Source of the DNA: Labilithrix luteola
GTDB lineage: Bacteria; Myxococcota_A; Polyangia; Polyangiales; Polyangiaceae
Reading direction: 5' to 3'
Length of the DNA: 64,000 nt
Assembly (NCBI RefSeq): GCF_001263205.1
Contig: NZ_CP012333.1
Location: 8,413,501 to 8,477,500, forward strand
The notes under the pieces were generated by a model that saw nothing but the letters and a program-made list of their open reading frames with translations, had not been told where the DNA came from and searched no databases. This document shows, piece by piece, positions 42,496-51,307 of the stretch. Within the stretch, counting starts at the first letter, position 1. Each line of letters starts with the position of its first letter. The translations under genes and the position numbers were made by a program.

Positions 42496-43473
42496 TCAGG
42501 CCGGAAGCTCGATCATCACCTGGCCCGTCGCCGCCGACAGCACCATGTGCTGGACGGTGATCGCCATCTTCACGCCACGGTCGCGAAGGATCTCCATGCA
42601 TGCTCCGGCATCGTGGGGAGTACGTTCACGAAGCATCGCCCGTGCGCGATCGAAGCGCCCGCACGAGGTCTCGCCGAGCGCCGACCGAAGACCTGCTTCG
42701 TGGCCTTCGGCCGCAAGGGCCCGATAGTCGTTGGTGACGAGGACCCACCCACCGTAAGGACCACGCACCGCCGCTCGCTTTGGCGCCCGCTCGATGACGG
42801 CCATCTGCTCGCGCTTCGTTCCGGTCACCAGAAGCAGACTGTCCGACACGACGGGCGTGTCGCGTAGGAGCGCGATCGCCGCGTCGAAGTCCTCGGCTGT
42901 CTCGAGGGCGCGCCGGAGGAGAAAGGACACCGGCGTCGCGAGCTCCGGAGGATCGTCGCCGAGAACCGCATTCAGCGTGACGGCGAAGCGACCTGGTGCA
43001 ACACCGCTCAGACACGCGGTGAAGCCGGGCCATCCGACGACGCGATAAAGCGGAGCGCCGTCGCGTACGAAATTCACGAGGATCGTCTCGGCGGCGAGCC
43101 GACCATTCGCCGTCGTCCAATCGAGGTTGCGGGCATGCAGAGGGCCATGGGGCGTGTCGACGGCGAACGCCGTGCAGCCCATGCTCGAGCCGAGCACGAG
43201 CTTGAGCGCGTCGTAGTACAGGTTGGCGAGCAGCACGTCCTGCTCGGGCACGTCGAGCAGCCGCGCGATGCCACGCATCTCCGCGCGATACTCCTCGTCG
43301 ACGAAAGCCGCGCCGTAGTCGGCGATCATCGACGCGAAACGCTCTGCGCCGCCCAGATCGCGGAGGTAGAACGCGAGCAGCTCGCGCGCGACGTCCTTCC
43401 GCGATTCGAGCGGCTCCCACCGCTTCTCCGGCGCAACGTTCAGGTCGACCGTAAGCTCCGGAATCGGATTCAT
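42496..43473 (-). CDS. Acid ceramidase/NAAA-like N-terminal-nucleophile amidase
   Basis: A 325-residue Ntn hydrolase resembling acid ceramidase and N-acylethanolamine-hydrolysing acid amidase (C89-type). N-terminal VPELTVDLNVAPEKRWEPLE-like helix region is prodomain-like; the nucleophile is Cys 100 in LGSSMGCTAFAVDTPHGPLH, followed by ARNLDWTT (conserved R-N-L/M-D), GAPLYRVVGWPGFTACLSGV and FAVTLNAVLGDDP. These enzymes autocleave before the Cys and hydrolyse fatty-acid amides. The likely substrate is an N-acyl lipid (inference). No signal peptide is seen, unlike eukaryotic lysosomal relatives. Start at 43473; the long frame to 44511 runs antisense through the next gene. Confidence 0.75.
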   Translation of the reverse strand: MNPIPELTVDLNVAPEKRWEPLESRKDVARELLAFYLRDLGGAERFASMIADYGAAFVDEEYRAEMRGIARLLDVPEQDVLLANLYYDALKLVLGSSMGCTAFAVDTPHGPLHARNLDWTTANGRLAAETILVNFVRDGAPLYRVVGWPGFTACLSGVAPGRFAVTLNAVLGDDPPELATPVSFLLRRALETAEDFDAAIALLRDTPVVSDSLLLVTGTKREQMAVIERAPKRAAVRGPYGGWVLVTNDYRALAAEGHEAGLRSALGETSCGRFDRARAMLRERTPHDAGACMEILRDRGVKMAITVQHMVLSAATGQVMIELPA

Positions 43474-43544
43474 GTCATTCAACGTACCACGGCGGCGTGC
43501 CGTACCTTGCTCCGTGCGTCGTGTTGGATTGCACGCTCCGCCCG

Positions 43545-44723
43545 TCAGGGGATCCGTCGTCTGGCTCGCGAACGACGGCGAAGCACCATGACCGCGAGTC
43601 CGGCGAGACCTCCAGACGCTCCGCAGATTCCGAACGACCCGGGCATCGCCCTGGAGCCGACCGCACAACCGCCGTCCCCCGCGCTGCCGCCGGCTTCTTT
43701 GTAGTCCGTCCAGAAGTCGTACGTCTGTTCGGGCATGGCGCACACGACCGAGGACAGCGGGCCGATGTTGCCGAAGACGTCGGTTGCGGCGACCGCGACG
43801 GCGTAGTTCGTTCCGTTGACGAGCGGTTGTCCGTCGATGCGGTCGACGATGACCGGCCCGGCCGTGTTGCCGGTGATCATGCTGCAAAGGAACTTCTCGT
43901 CGAAGGCGTTGTCGGGAATGCGCGCGCCGCCGTCTCCGCCCGCGAGGCTCGAGGCTGCGCATCCAAGGTTCGGCGAGGCATCGGCGCCGCCATCTCCGCC
44001 GCCATCTCCGTTCGATGAGGGCTCGGCACAATAGACGTCGACCCCACGCAAGGAGACGAGCCCGCCGTCGCCGATCGTGCCCCACGAGACGCGAAGGCGT
44101 TGGTTGCCCGGGAGCGCTTCGACGCCGGCCGGGGCTGGGGGGCCAATCGTGTCGGCGCGAATGGTGAATGCCAGCTTTGCGGTCGGTGACGAAACGGCGC
44201 CCGGATCGAAATAGAGAAACTGGACGGTGATGTTCGTCAGGTCGACTTTGCCGCAAACGTCCGCCGTCGCCACGGGCGCCGCCGCCGAGTTCGGGCTGAC
44301 ACCCGACAGGATGGCGCGAACGGGAATGTCGACGATGGGATTCGTCGTCAAAGCAATGTGCTCGGCGACTCGCCAGCACGTTCGGGCCGCGGATTCCCGC
44401 GTGGCGGTTTCGCTGCAGTCCGTGCCCGTCGTTGCCCAGGCCTCGAAGCGCGCGTCGGCGGCAGCATCGCCGAGGACGAGCGGAAAACGAATTCGCTGGT
44501 CGTCGAGACAATCCTGTCGACTGACGCCCTCGGGCTCGAAGCCCGCGGGGCGCTTCTCCAGAATCGGCGCGCCCTCAGTTGCACCAATGCGCGGTAGGGA
44601 AGGCGGATTTCCGGAGTATCCAGGCGCGAGCGCCAGGCTTGCCGCGCGCGCCATCGCAGGCGCGAGGAAGAGGAACACGGCGGCGAGAGTCGCCGCCACG
44701 TGTCGAAACACGAAGTGGTACAT
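43545..44723 (-). CDS. Secreted protein with MYXO-CTERM-like sorting tail
   Basis: A 392-residue protein with a Sec signal peptide (LAAVFLFLAPAMARA|ASL). The middle is a beta-sandwich/fibronectin-III-like region: GPPAPAGVEALPGNQRLRVS, VDRIDGQPLVNGTNYAVAVA, TDVFGNIGPLSSVVCAMPEQ. The C-terminus has the tripartite MYXO-CTERM-like signal: a Gly-Cys (GDGGCAVG), a membrane helix (SGGLAGLAVMVL) and a basic tail (RRRSRARRR). Such tails are handled by myxosortase/archaeosortase-like systems and lead to surface anchoring. Start at 44723; the frame to 44780 adds a basic leader. Confidence 0.75.
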   Translation of the reverse strand: MYHFVFRHVAATLAAVFLFLAPAMARAASLALAPGYSGNPPSLPRIGATEGAPILEKRPAGFEPEGVSRQDCLDDQRIRFPLVLGDAAADARFEAWATTGTDCSETATRESAARTCWRVAEHIALTTNPIVDIPVRAILSGVSPNSAAAPVATADVCGKVDLTNITVQFLYFDPGAVSSPTAKLAFTIRADTIGPPAPAGVEALPGNQRLRVSWGTIGDGGLVSLRGVDVYCAEPSSNGDGGGDGGADASPNLGCAASSLAGGDGGARIPDNAFDEKFLCSMITGNTAGPVIVDRIDGQPLVNGTNYAVAVAATDVFGNIGPLSSVVCAMPEQTYDFWTDYKEAGGSAGDGGCAVGSRAMPGSFGICGASGGLAGLAVMVLRRRSRARRRIP

Positions 44724-44990
44724 GGAGTGGACGAAGGACGGATTCGACCGATTCGAATCCTTCCTTCGCTCGCACAGCACTGCACGTGCCAGGGCGCGGA
44801 TCGCTCACGCGCCGAGGAACTTTCGTGTGGCTCCCGCAGGGCTCGCCAAAGTGGCCCGCATGCGAAGGAGTCCGCGCGCCGTCACCGCCAATCTGGCAAG
44901 GGGCGCCTTCCGCGTGTCACGTTCGCTCTCGGAAACGCGCTGCTTCGTGTCCTGAGGTGGCGAGGCACGGCCGTTGCTGAGCGCGGCGCC

Positions 44991-45758
44991 ATGAAGGTCT
45001 ACGTCGCTGCGCTCGTCGCTTTTCTAGGTGGTTGCTACGAAGGTCCGAATCACTCGCGGACGCAGGACGGCGGGCTGGACGCGGCGGGCGCCGACGAGGT
45101 GACGACCGATGCCGGCGCGGACGACGCGGACGCCGAGGCCGGCGGTGATGCAGAAGCTTCGACGGGCGCGCTCTGCGGCGTCAACGGCCGTGACGATTGC
45201 GGACCGTTTCTCGTTTGCGACCATGCTCTCGGGTGCGTGGAATGTGCACGCGACGAGGATTGTCCGGTCTCCGCGGGCCGGTGCCTGGAGGGGCGCTGTC
45301 TTGGATGTCGCCCAGCGCGGTCCGACTGCACGGCCGGTGCTTGCTGGACGTCGGACTACGACTGCCACCCGGCCTGCCACGCACCGTCCGATTGTCCGGC
45401 GGGAACCACGTGCGACGAAGGGAATGGCGCGTGCGTCGGCTGCGTAGCCACGGCCGATTGCACTTCGGGGGTGTGCTCGCCGACGAAGAAGCAGTGTGTG
45501 GAATGCACGACGGACAGCGATTGTTCCCAGAACTCTCCGCGATGCCACGTGGCGACGGGGAGGTGCGTGAAATGCCGTGCCAACGACGATTGCGGGCGCG
45601 CCGCACCGATCTGTGACCCCAAGACGTTCGATTGTCGTGTCGGGTGCACCTCCAACGCTCAATGTCCGGGGCGCGTATGCGACGCGACGACGGCGACGTG
45701 TGCGGACGCCGCGGATGCCGGCTCCGTGCACGCGGGAGCCGATGGCGGCGGACTCTGA
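44991..45758 (+). CDS. Cysteine-rich surface lipoprotein
   Basis: A 255-residue lipoprotein: very short signal peptide MKVYVAALVAFLGGC (Cys 15), an Asp/Ala/Glu low-complexity linker (TDAGADDADAEAGGDAEAST), then about 24 Cys in repeated CTSDSDCSQNSPRC-like units (CVECARDEDC, CVGCVATADC, CVECTTDSDC, CVKCRANDDC). This is the disulfide-rich pattern of myxobacterial dual-CXXC repeat lipoproteins; function unknown. It ends 13 bases before the next gene, so the pair is likely one operon. Confidence 0.75.
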   Translation: MKVYVAALVAFLGGCYEGPNHSRTQDGGLDAAGADEVTTDAGADDADAEAGGDAEASTGALCGVNGRDDCGPFLVCDHALGCVECARDEDCPVSAGRCLEGRCLGCRPARSDCTAGACWTSDYDCHPACHAPSDCPAGTTCDEGNGACVGCVATADCTSGVCSPTKKQCVECTTDSDCSQNSPRCHVATGRCVKCRANDDCGRAAPICDPKTFDCRVGCTSNAQCPGRVCDATTATCADAADAGSVHAGADGGGL

Positions 45759-45771
45759 TAACCTTGGGGCG

Positions 45772-46686
45772 ATGGCGACGGAGGACGATCGTTCCGACCT
45801 GTACTGGCTGGGCGGACTCGTCGTCGTGCTCGCCGCCATCGCCGCCGTGACGTTTCCTCTCCTGCACTATTTCGAATTACGACGGGACAAGCTCGGATTC
45901 GGCGCGCCGGTGGCCGCGCATCGAATGACGACGGCGGACGGCACGCCAGTGATCGTCGTCGTCGAGGAGGTCGTCCACGGAAGTGAGGACGGTCCGGACA
46001 CGTCGCATGGGCGGGTGGACGTCGTGGACGCTACGCGAGGGACCTTGCTCGCACGAGCGATTCGCGTCGAGACGCAGGACTGCCTCCCAGGCGGTCCAGA
46101 CCGCCTCTGGTGCGAAGAGCGCAGTGAGAAGGATCCCCACGAGCACACGCTCGTGGAACGCGATCTTCGCTCGCTCGAGGTGACGACGTCGGAAGCGCAG
46201 TTTGCAGCGTCGGTGCCGGAAGCCCGAGCGTTCGGCCGCACCCAAGCGGGCACGGTCGACAGCGAGACGGTCGACGGTCGAACCTACGAGTTCGCAGGCC
46301 CGAGTCGAAAGCTCCTCTCGATTCGCGGCGTGTCGGGGAAGTCCGAGAGCACCATCGGCTCGAAGACGTTCCTCGAGCCCGGATTCCTCGTGAACTCCGA
46401 CACGGAGTTCGACGAAGTGACGAAGGCGCTCGTCGTCGAGGGCAACGTGCTCTTCGTCGTTCATCAGGATTCGCTCGATCGTCGAGCCGCAAAAACGATG
46501 CTCAGCGCCGTCGACACCGCGGGCAACCTTCGTTGGACCGCGGAGATCGGCAAGGGAACGATCATCGGTGCCTGGCGCATCCATCAGCTCCCGGAATCGA
46601 TCGTCGTCGCCGTCCGAGCCGACGAAGGCTGGCTTGTCGCGCTCGATCCGAAGACCGGTCAGGTGCGCTGGCGCTACGCCACCTAG
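45772..46686 (+). CDS. Membrane-anchored PQQ-like beta-propeller protein
   Basis: A 304-residue protein with an N-terminal anchor helix (LYWLGGLVVVLAAIAAVTFP) and a PQQ-like propeller: RVDVVDATRGTLLARAIRVE, YEFAGPSRKLLSIRGVSG, MLSAVDTAGNLRWTAEIG, WLVALDPKTGQVRWRYAT at the end (typical A-x-D-x-x-T-G-x-x-x-W). Probable structural or ligand-binding role at the envelope. It follows the Cys-rich lipoprotein by 13 bases and ends exactly where the convergent gene ends (stop codons at 46684-46686 and 46687-46689 abut). Confidence 0.7.
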   Translation: MATEDDRSDLYWLGGLVVVLAAIAAVTFPLLHYFELRRDKLGFGAPVAAHRMTTADGTPVIVVVEEVVHGSEDGPDTSHGRVDVVDATRGTLLARAIRVETQDCLPGGPDRLWCEERSEKDPHEHTLVERDLRSLEVTTSEAQFAASVPEARAFGRTQAGTVDSETVDGRTYEFAGPSRKLLSIRGVSGKSESTIGSKTFLEPGFLVNSDTEFDEVTKALVVEGNVLFVVHQDSLDRRAAKTMLSAVDTAGNLRWTAEIGKGTIIGAWRIHQLPESIVVAVRADEGWLVALDPKTGQVRWRYAT

Positions 46687-47325
46687 TTACGGCGCTGGTG
46701 TCTTGTGGACGGCCGCGACGACGCGGTCGTAGAGCGAACGGCTCCCGCTCAGCGTCTCGTCCACGGTCTGGCCATGCGCCTCGATGCGCTGGACGAGCTC
46801 GACGCGCGTGACGTTCGGCGCGACGGGGAAGAGTCCGACCGAGCCCTCGTACGTGTCGATGAAACCCGTCCCCTCGGTCTTCTGCCAGCGCACGCGTACT
46901 TCTTCGGGCGCCTCGCGCGTGCCTTTGGAGGCGATTTCGCGCCAGGTCACGTCCCAAGACACGGTGATGACGTCGTGCACGACGTTGTGGACGACGAAGC
47001 TCACCTGGTACGCCGGCTCGGTGTCGCGTCGGAACGAGAGCTCGTCGGCCCCTCGGTCCGCCACCACTTCGGGCGTCGAAAAGGCCTTCCACACGGTGGC
47101 GAGGTCGCCGTGGACGAAGCCGTTGCCGACCGCGATGGTGAGGTCGTCGCGTGATCGCCCCTCGAGGTGCATGTCTTCCGGGTAGGGATCGCCGTCACGA
47201 GCGTCGGGAGGCGTGGTGCCGTCTTCGCCGATTGGCTGCACGCCGGGAGGGAGCGGCGTCGTGATGTCGTGATTGCATGCGGCCACGCCGAGTACGATGG
47301 CGACGGCAGTCGCGGAGGCGCGCAT
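46687..47325 (-). CDS. Lipoprotein with SRPBCC-like fold
   Basis: A 212-residue lipoprotein: signal peptide to GVAAC (Cys 17), linker, then an SRPBCC/polyketide-cyclase-like domain (LTIAVGNGFVHGDLATVWKA, AYQVSFVVHNVVHDVITVSW, GFIDTYEGSVGLFPVAPNVT, VELVQRIEAHGQTVDETL). SRPBCC domains bind hydrophobic small molecules. Surface location and ligand are unknown. Start at 47325 (MRASATAVA); the frame to 47358 adds a short basic leader. Stops abut the convergent gene. Confidence 0.6.
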   Translation of the reverse strand: MRASATAVAIVLGVAACNHDITTPLPPGVQPIGEDGTTPPDARDGDPYPEDMHLEGRSRDDLTIAVGNGFVHGDLATVWKAFSTPEVVADRGADELSFRRDTEPAYQVSFVVHNVVHDVITVSWDVTWREIASKGTREAPEEVRVRWQKTEGTGFIDTYEGSVGLFPVAPNVTRVELVQRIEAHGQTVDETLSGSRSLYDRVVAAVHKTPAP

Positions 47326-47703
47326 CGTGCGGAGCGGCGCTCGTTCGATGAATGGCACCCTTCGGTCATAGCTCTCGAAGGTCGTAGTGACAATTTCGAG
47401 TGTTTGAATTGTTCGAGACGAGTGCGAGTGGCGATCGCACTTTCGTCATGGCGCTTCGCCGTCTCGATTCTGAACGTCGACAACGTCGGTGCGACACGCT
47501 TTCTAGGGCAGGGTACATGGCGTTCCGTGGCGAAACGGAGAGCGTGGCGCGGACATCGGAAGCGACGCGGTCGCCCGTCGCCGTTTGTCGTTCGTTTGGT
47601 TTGGTGATGGCGATTCTGTGATTCAAAGTTTGATTTGGTCTCGCCTTGTCTCGTTTGGCCGGGCTCGAAAGCCTACGGACGGGGCCTTGCCGCCGCGCGA
47701 GGG
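47326..47703. other. 378-base gap without recognisable gene
   Basis: Frames of 73-86 codons on both strands exist but show no protein-like pattern. Presumably it holds the divergent promoters of the SRPBCC lipoprotein and the alpha/beta hydrolase. Confidence 0.4.
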
Positions 47704-48558
47704 ATGCGGTGTTCTTCGAGCGTGTCCACGCCCACTGCGTCGTCGTCCCGCATCACCGCCTTTCCCGTCCTCTCCACCGATGGCACCTCGATCGTGGCGC
47801 AGCGTAGTGGGGAAGGGCCTCCACTCGTGGTGATTCACGGCATCGCTGGCGACGCGACCCGATGGACCACCGTTCGCTCTCGTCTGAGCGCCAAGTACAC
47901 GCTGTTCGCGATGGACCGGCGCGGTCGGGGAGCGAGCGGCGACTCCAGTGCGTACTCCATCGCTCGCGAGGCCGAGGACGTGATGGCTCTCGTCGACGCC
48001 ATCGGCGAAGACGTCTTTCTGCTGGGACACTCCTTTGGGGGCGTGGTGGCGCTCGAAGCGTCGTCGCGGCTCGTCACCCGCGAGGGCTCGCCGCGTCCCA
48101 AGAAGCTCGTGGTCTACGAGCCGTTCGTGCCGCCGGCTCCCGTCGCGGAGGCGAGCCCGCTCATGCGGGAGTATCTGGCGCTCGCCGAGACCGGTGATCG
48201 CGAGGTTCTCGTCCTTCGCTTCTTACGCGAGATCGTCCAGATGTCCGACGCCGAGATCGGTCGGCTCCGATCGCATTCGAGCTGGCCGGCTCGCGTTGCT
48301 GCAGCGCCTACGATCGCGCGCGAAATGGCGGCCATCGAGCGCCATCGCTTCGACCCCACACCGCTCGTCGTGAGCGGCCTGCCGATTCGCATGCTGCTCG
48401 GACAGGACAGCCCGACCTTTTTGCGGGAGGCCTCGACCCGGCTGGCGTCGATGCTACCCGCGAGCCAAATCGTCGAGCTTCTGCAGCAGAAGCACATCGC
48501 CATGGACACGGCGCCCGAGCTCTTCGTGCGCGAGGTCTCGTCCTTCTTCGAGGCTTGA
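47704..48558 (+). CDS. Alpha/beta hydrolase
   Basis: A 284-residue cytoplasmic hydrolase: PPLVVIHGIAGDATRWTTVR (oxyanion HG), YTLFAMDRRGRGASGDSSAY, VFLLGHSFGGVVALEASSRL (nucleophile Ser in GHSFGG), IRMLLGQDSPTFL (late Asp) and QQKHIAMDTAPEL (late His). This is the haloperoxidase/epoxide-hydrolase-like branch of the superfamily. Substrate unknown. Start at 47704; a GTG at 47722 is a close alternative. Confidence 0.8.
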   Translation: MRCSSSVSTPTASSSRITAFPVLSTDGTSIVAQRSGEGPPLVVIHGIAGDATRWTTVRSRLSAKYTLFAMDRRGRGASGDSSAYSIAREAEDVMALVDAIGEDVFLLGHSFGGVVALEASSRLVTREGSPRPKKLVVYEPFVPPAPVAEASPLMREYLALAETGDREVLVLRFLREIVQMSDAEIGRLRSHSSWPARVAAAPTIAREMAAIERHRFDPTPLVVSGLPIRMLLGQDSPTFLREASTRLASMLPASQIVELLQQKHIAMDTAPELFVREVSSFFEA

Positions 48559-48711
48559 GAGCCGCGAGCCTCGAGACAAGCGCGAGCCGGCGCCGCCACC
48601 TCTGGCGCACGAAAGCAATCCGCTGTCGTGACCACCCCTCGGTAGGTTCAGCTTTCGAGACTCCCGGGCGACGCGGACGGAGGCCGCGGATCAGGCTAAT
48701 CTCTGCCCGAC

Positions 48712-51180
48712 ATGTCGAATCGAGTTTTGCCCGAGCGGGCGCGGGTCGTCGTCGTTGGCGGTGGGATCATCGGTTGCTCGGTCGCCTACCATTTGGCGCA
48801 TATGGGGTGGAAAGACGTCGTCCTCCTCGAGCGGGATCGGCTCACGTCAGGAACGACCTGGCATGCCGCGGGCCTCATCGTCACGTTCGGCTCGCTCTCC
48901 GAAACGTCGACGTCGATGCGCAAGTACACGCGCGATCTGTACACGCGCCTCGAGGCGGAGACCGGGCTCTCCACCGGCTTCAAGCCCGTCGGCTTCATCG
49001 AGGTGGCCGGCGATGCCGATCGCCTCGAAGAGTATCGTCGCGTTTCGGCGTTCAACCGCTATTGCGGCGTCGACGTCCACGAGATCTCCCCCTCGCAGGT
49101 CCGTGAGCTCTTCCCGCTCGCCAAGACCGACGACATCCTCGCCGGGTTCTACGTGAAGGAAGACGGCCAGGCGAATCCCGTCGACATCACCATGGCGCTC
49201 GCGAAGGGCGCCCGCATGCAGGGGGCGACGATCCTCGAGGGCGTACCCGCCACCGGCATCCTGAAGAAGCGTGGCGCGGTCACCGGCGTTCGCACGCCGC
49301 TCGGCGACATCGAATGCGAGTACGTCGTCAACTGCGCCGGCATGTGGGCGCGCCAGTTCGGCGCGAAGGCGGGCGTCAACATCCCGCTCCAGTCTGCCGA
49401 GCACTATTACCTCATCACGGACAAGATCCCCGATCTCCCGAGCTCGCTCCCCGTGCTCGAAGATCCCGGCTCGTACGGCTACTTCCGCGAGGAGGTCGGC
49501 GGGCTCATGATCGGCCTCTTCGAGCCGAAGTGCGCGCCGTGGAAGATCGAGGGCGTGCCGGACGACTTCTCGTTCGGTGAAATCACCCCGGACTGGGATC
49601 GTATGGGCGAGTACGTCGAGAAGGCGATGCGACGCATCCCCGTCTCGCTCGAAGTCGGGGTGCGGAAGTTCTTCTGCGGACCGGAGAGCTTCACGCCGGA
49701 CCTCGCGCCGATCGTCGGTGAATCCCCGGAGCTCAAGAACTACTTCGTCGCGGCCGGCTTGAACTCGATTGGCATTCTCACCGGCGGCGGCCTCGGCCGC
49801 GTGATGGCACATTGGATCATCAACGGTCGTCCCGACGTGGACATCACCGGGATGAACATCGATCGCCTGCATACGTATCAGGCGAATCCTGAATATCGCC
49901 GTACGCGCACCGTCGAATCGCTCGGCATGGTCTACCAGTGCCACTACCCGACGCGCTCGATGCAGACGGCGCGCGGCGCGAAGAAGTCCGCCATCCACGA
50001 TCGGCTTGCCGCCGAGCGCGCCTACTTCAAGGACGTCAGCGGTTGGGAAGGGCCGGATTGGTATGCGCCCGAAGGCCACGAACCGAAGGTCGACAAGCTC
50101 TCCTGGGGGCGCCAGAACTGGTTCCCGTACTGGGAGGCAGAGCACCGTGCGGCGCGCGAAGGCGTGATTCTCATGGATATGTCTTTCATGGCGAAGTTCC
50201 TCGTCCAGGGGCGCGACGCTGGAAAGATTCTCAATTACGTTTCGGCCAACAACGTCGATCAAGAAGCCGGCGTCATCACCTATACGCAGTGGCTCAACGA
50301 AGGCGGCACGCTCGAAGCCGACCTCACCGTGACCAAGCTCTCGGACGAGAAGTACTGGGTGGTCGCCTCCGATACGGCACACCGTCACGTCGAAACGTGG
50401 CTGAAGCGCCACATCGACAGCCATTCACCCGACGCGCACGCGTTCGTGACCGACGTGACGTCGGGCTATGCGCAGATCAACGTGCAGGGGCCGCGCTCTC
50501 GCGAGCTCATGCAGCGTGTGACCACGGAAGATCTCTCGAACGAAGCCTTCCCGTTCCGCGCCGCCCGCGAGATCGACATCGGCTTCGCCCGCGCGCTCTG
50601 TGTCCGCATCACGTATCTCGGTGAGCTCGGCTACGAGCTCTACGTGCCCACCGAGCAGGCCACGCACGTCTACGACCGCCTCGTCGAAGCGGGCAAGCAC
50701 GTCGGCCTTCGTCATGCGGGGCTCAAGGCTCTCGCCAGCCTGCGCATGGAGAAGGGCTATCGCGATTACGGCCATGACATCGACAACACCGACTCGGTGC
50801 TCGAGGCCGGCCTCGGCTTCGCGGTGGACCTGAAGAAGCCCGGCGGCTTCATCGGCAAAGAGGCCGTGATGGCGAAGAAGGCCGAGGGGCCGCTGAAGCG
50901 CCGCATCGTCCAGGTCCTCCTCAAGGATCCCGAGCCGATGATGTTCCACGCCGAGGTCGTGCGTCGAAACGGAACGGCGGTCGGCTACATCCGTGCGGCG
51001 TCGTACGGATTCACCCTCGGCGGTGCCGTCGGCCTTGCCATGATCGAGGCGGGGGAGCCCGTCACGCAGGCGTATCTCGATGCGGGCACCTGGGAGGTGG
51101 AGATTGCCGGCAAGCTCTATCCCGCCGTCGCCTCGATGAAGCCCTTCTACGATCCCGACATGAAGCGCGTGAAGGCCTGA
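48712..51180 (+). CDS. Dimethylglycine/sarcosine dehydrogenase-type flavoprotein
   Basis: An 822-residue FAD enzyme. N-terminal DAO domain: RVVVVGGGIIGCSVAYHLAH and LTSGTTWHAAGL, whose His 51 is the histidyl-FAD attachment position in dimethylglycine and sarcosine dehydrogenases. The FAO-middle domain follows, then aminomethyltransferase (GCV_T) and C-terminal barrel domains (about 450-822: FPYWEAEHRAAREGVILMDM, YLGELGYELYVP, PGGFIGKEAVMAKKAE, FTLGGAVGLAMIE). The GCV_T part binds tetrahydrofolate and takes up the one-carbon unit from the oxidised N-methyl group. Cytoplasmic; probably degrades N-methylated glycines from betaine or choline. An 11-bp hairpin follows. Confidence 0.9.
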   Translation: MSNRVLPERARVVVVGGGIIGCSVAYHLAHMGWKDVVLLERDRLTSGTTWHAAGLIVTFGSLSETSTSMRKYTRDLYTRLEAETGLSTGFKPVGFIEVAGDADRLEEYRRVSAFNRYCGVDVHEISPSQVRELFPLAKTDDILAGFYVKEDGQANPVDITMALAKGARMQGATILEGVPATGILKKRGAVTGVRTPLGDIECEYVVNCAGMWARQFGAKAGVNIPLQSAEHYYLITDKIPDLPSSLPVLEDPGSYGYFREEVGGLMIGLFEPKCAPWKIEGVPDDFSFGEITPDWDRMGEYVEKAMRRIPVSLEVGVRKFFCGPESFTPDLAPIVGESPELKNYFVAAGLNSIGILTGGGLGRVMAHWIINGRPDVDITGMNIDRLHTYQANPEYRRTRTVESLGMVYQCHYPTRSMQTARGAKKSAIHDRLAAERAYFKDVSGWEGPDWYAPEGHEPKVDKLSWGRQNWFPYWEAEHRAAREGVILMDMSFMAKFLVQGRDAGKILNYVSANNVDQEAGVITYTQWLNEGGTLEADLTVTKLSDEKYWVVASDTAHRHVETWLKRHIDSHSPDAHAFVTDVTSGYAQINVQGPRSRELMQRVTTEDLSNEAFPFRAAREIDIGFARALCVRITYLGELGYELYVPTEQATHVYDRLVEAGKHVGLRHAGLKALASLRMEKGYRDYGHDIDNTDSVLEAGLGFAVDLKKPGGFIGKEAVMAKKAEGPLKRRIVQVLLKDPEPMMFHAEVVRRNGTAVGYIRAASYGFTLGGAVGLAMIEAGEPVTQAYLDAGTWEVEIAGKLYPAVASMKPFYDPDMKRVKA

Positions 51181-51196
51181 CCAGGCGCACCGCGAC

Positions 51197-51226
51197 GTTC
51201 GCGCACGAGGAGGGACGTGCGCGAAC
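51197..51226 (+). terminator. Hairpin after the flavoprotein gene
   Basis: gttcgcgcacg (51197-51207) pairs perfectly with cgtgcgcgaac (51216-51226), 8-base loop, 17 bases after the stop. No T-tract. Confidence 0.6.
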
Positions 51227-51307
51227 GCGCGAACGTAGGAGTGGCGCGCAGGGGAAAGTTCGCTTTGGGGAGCGGCGCAACTCGCAATCATGTGGTAGCG
51301 AGCGGCG

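Noticed and set aside
43474..44511. N-terminal extension of the NAAA-like gene
   Set aside because: The extra codons overlap the MYXO-CTERM gene out of frame and look non-coding.
48559..48711. Glycine riboswitch before the flavoprotein gene
   Set aside because: I looked for the conserved purine-rich core and paired helices and did not see them.
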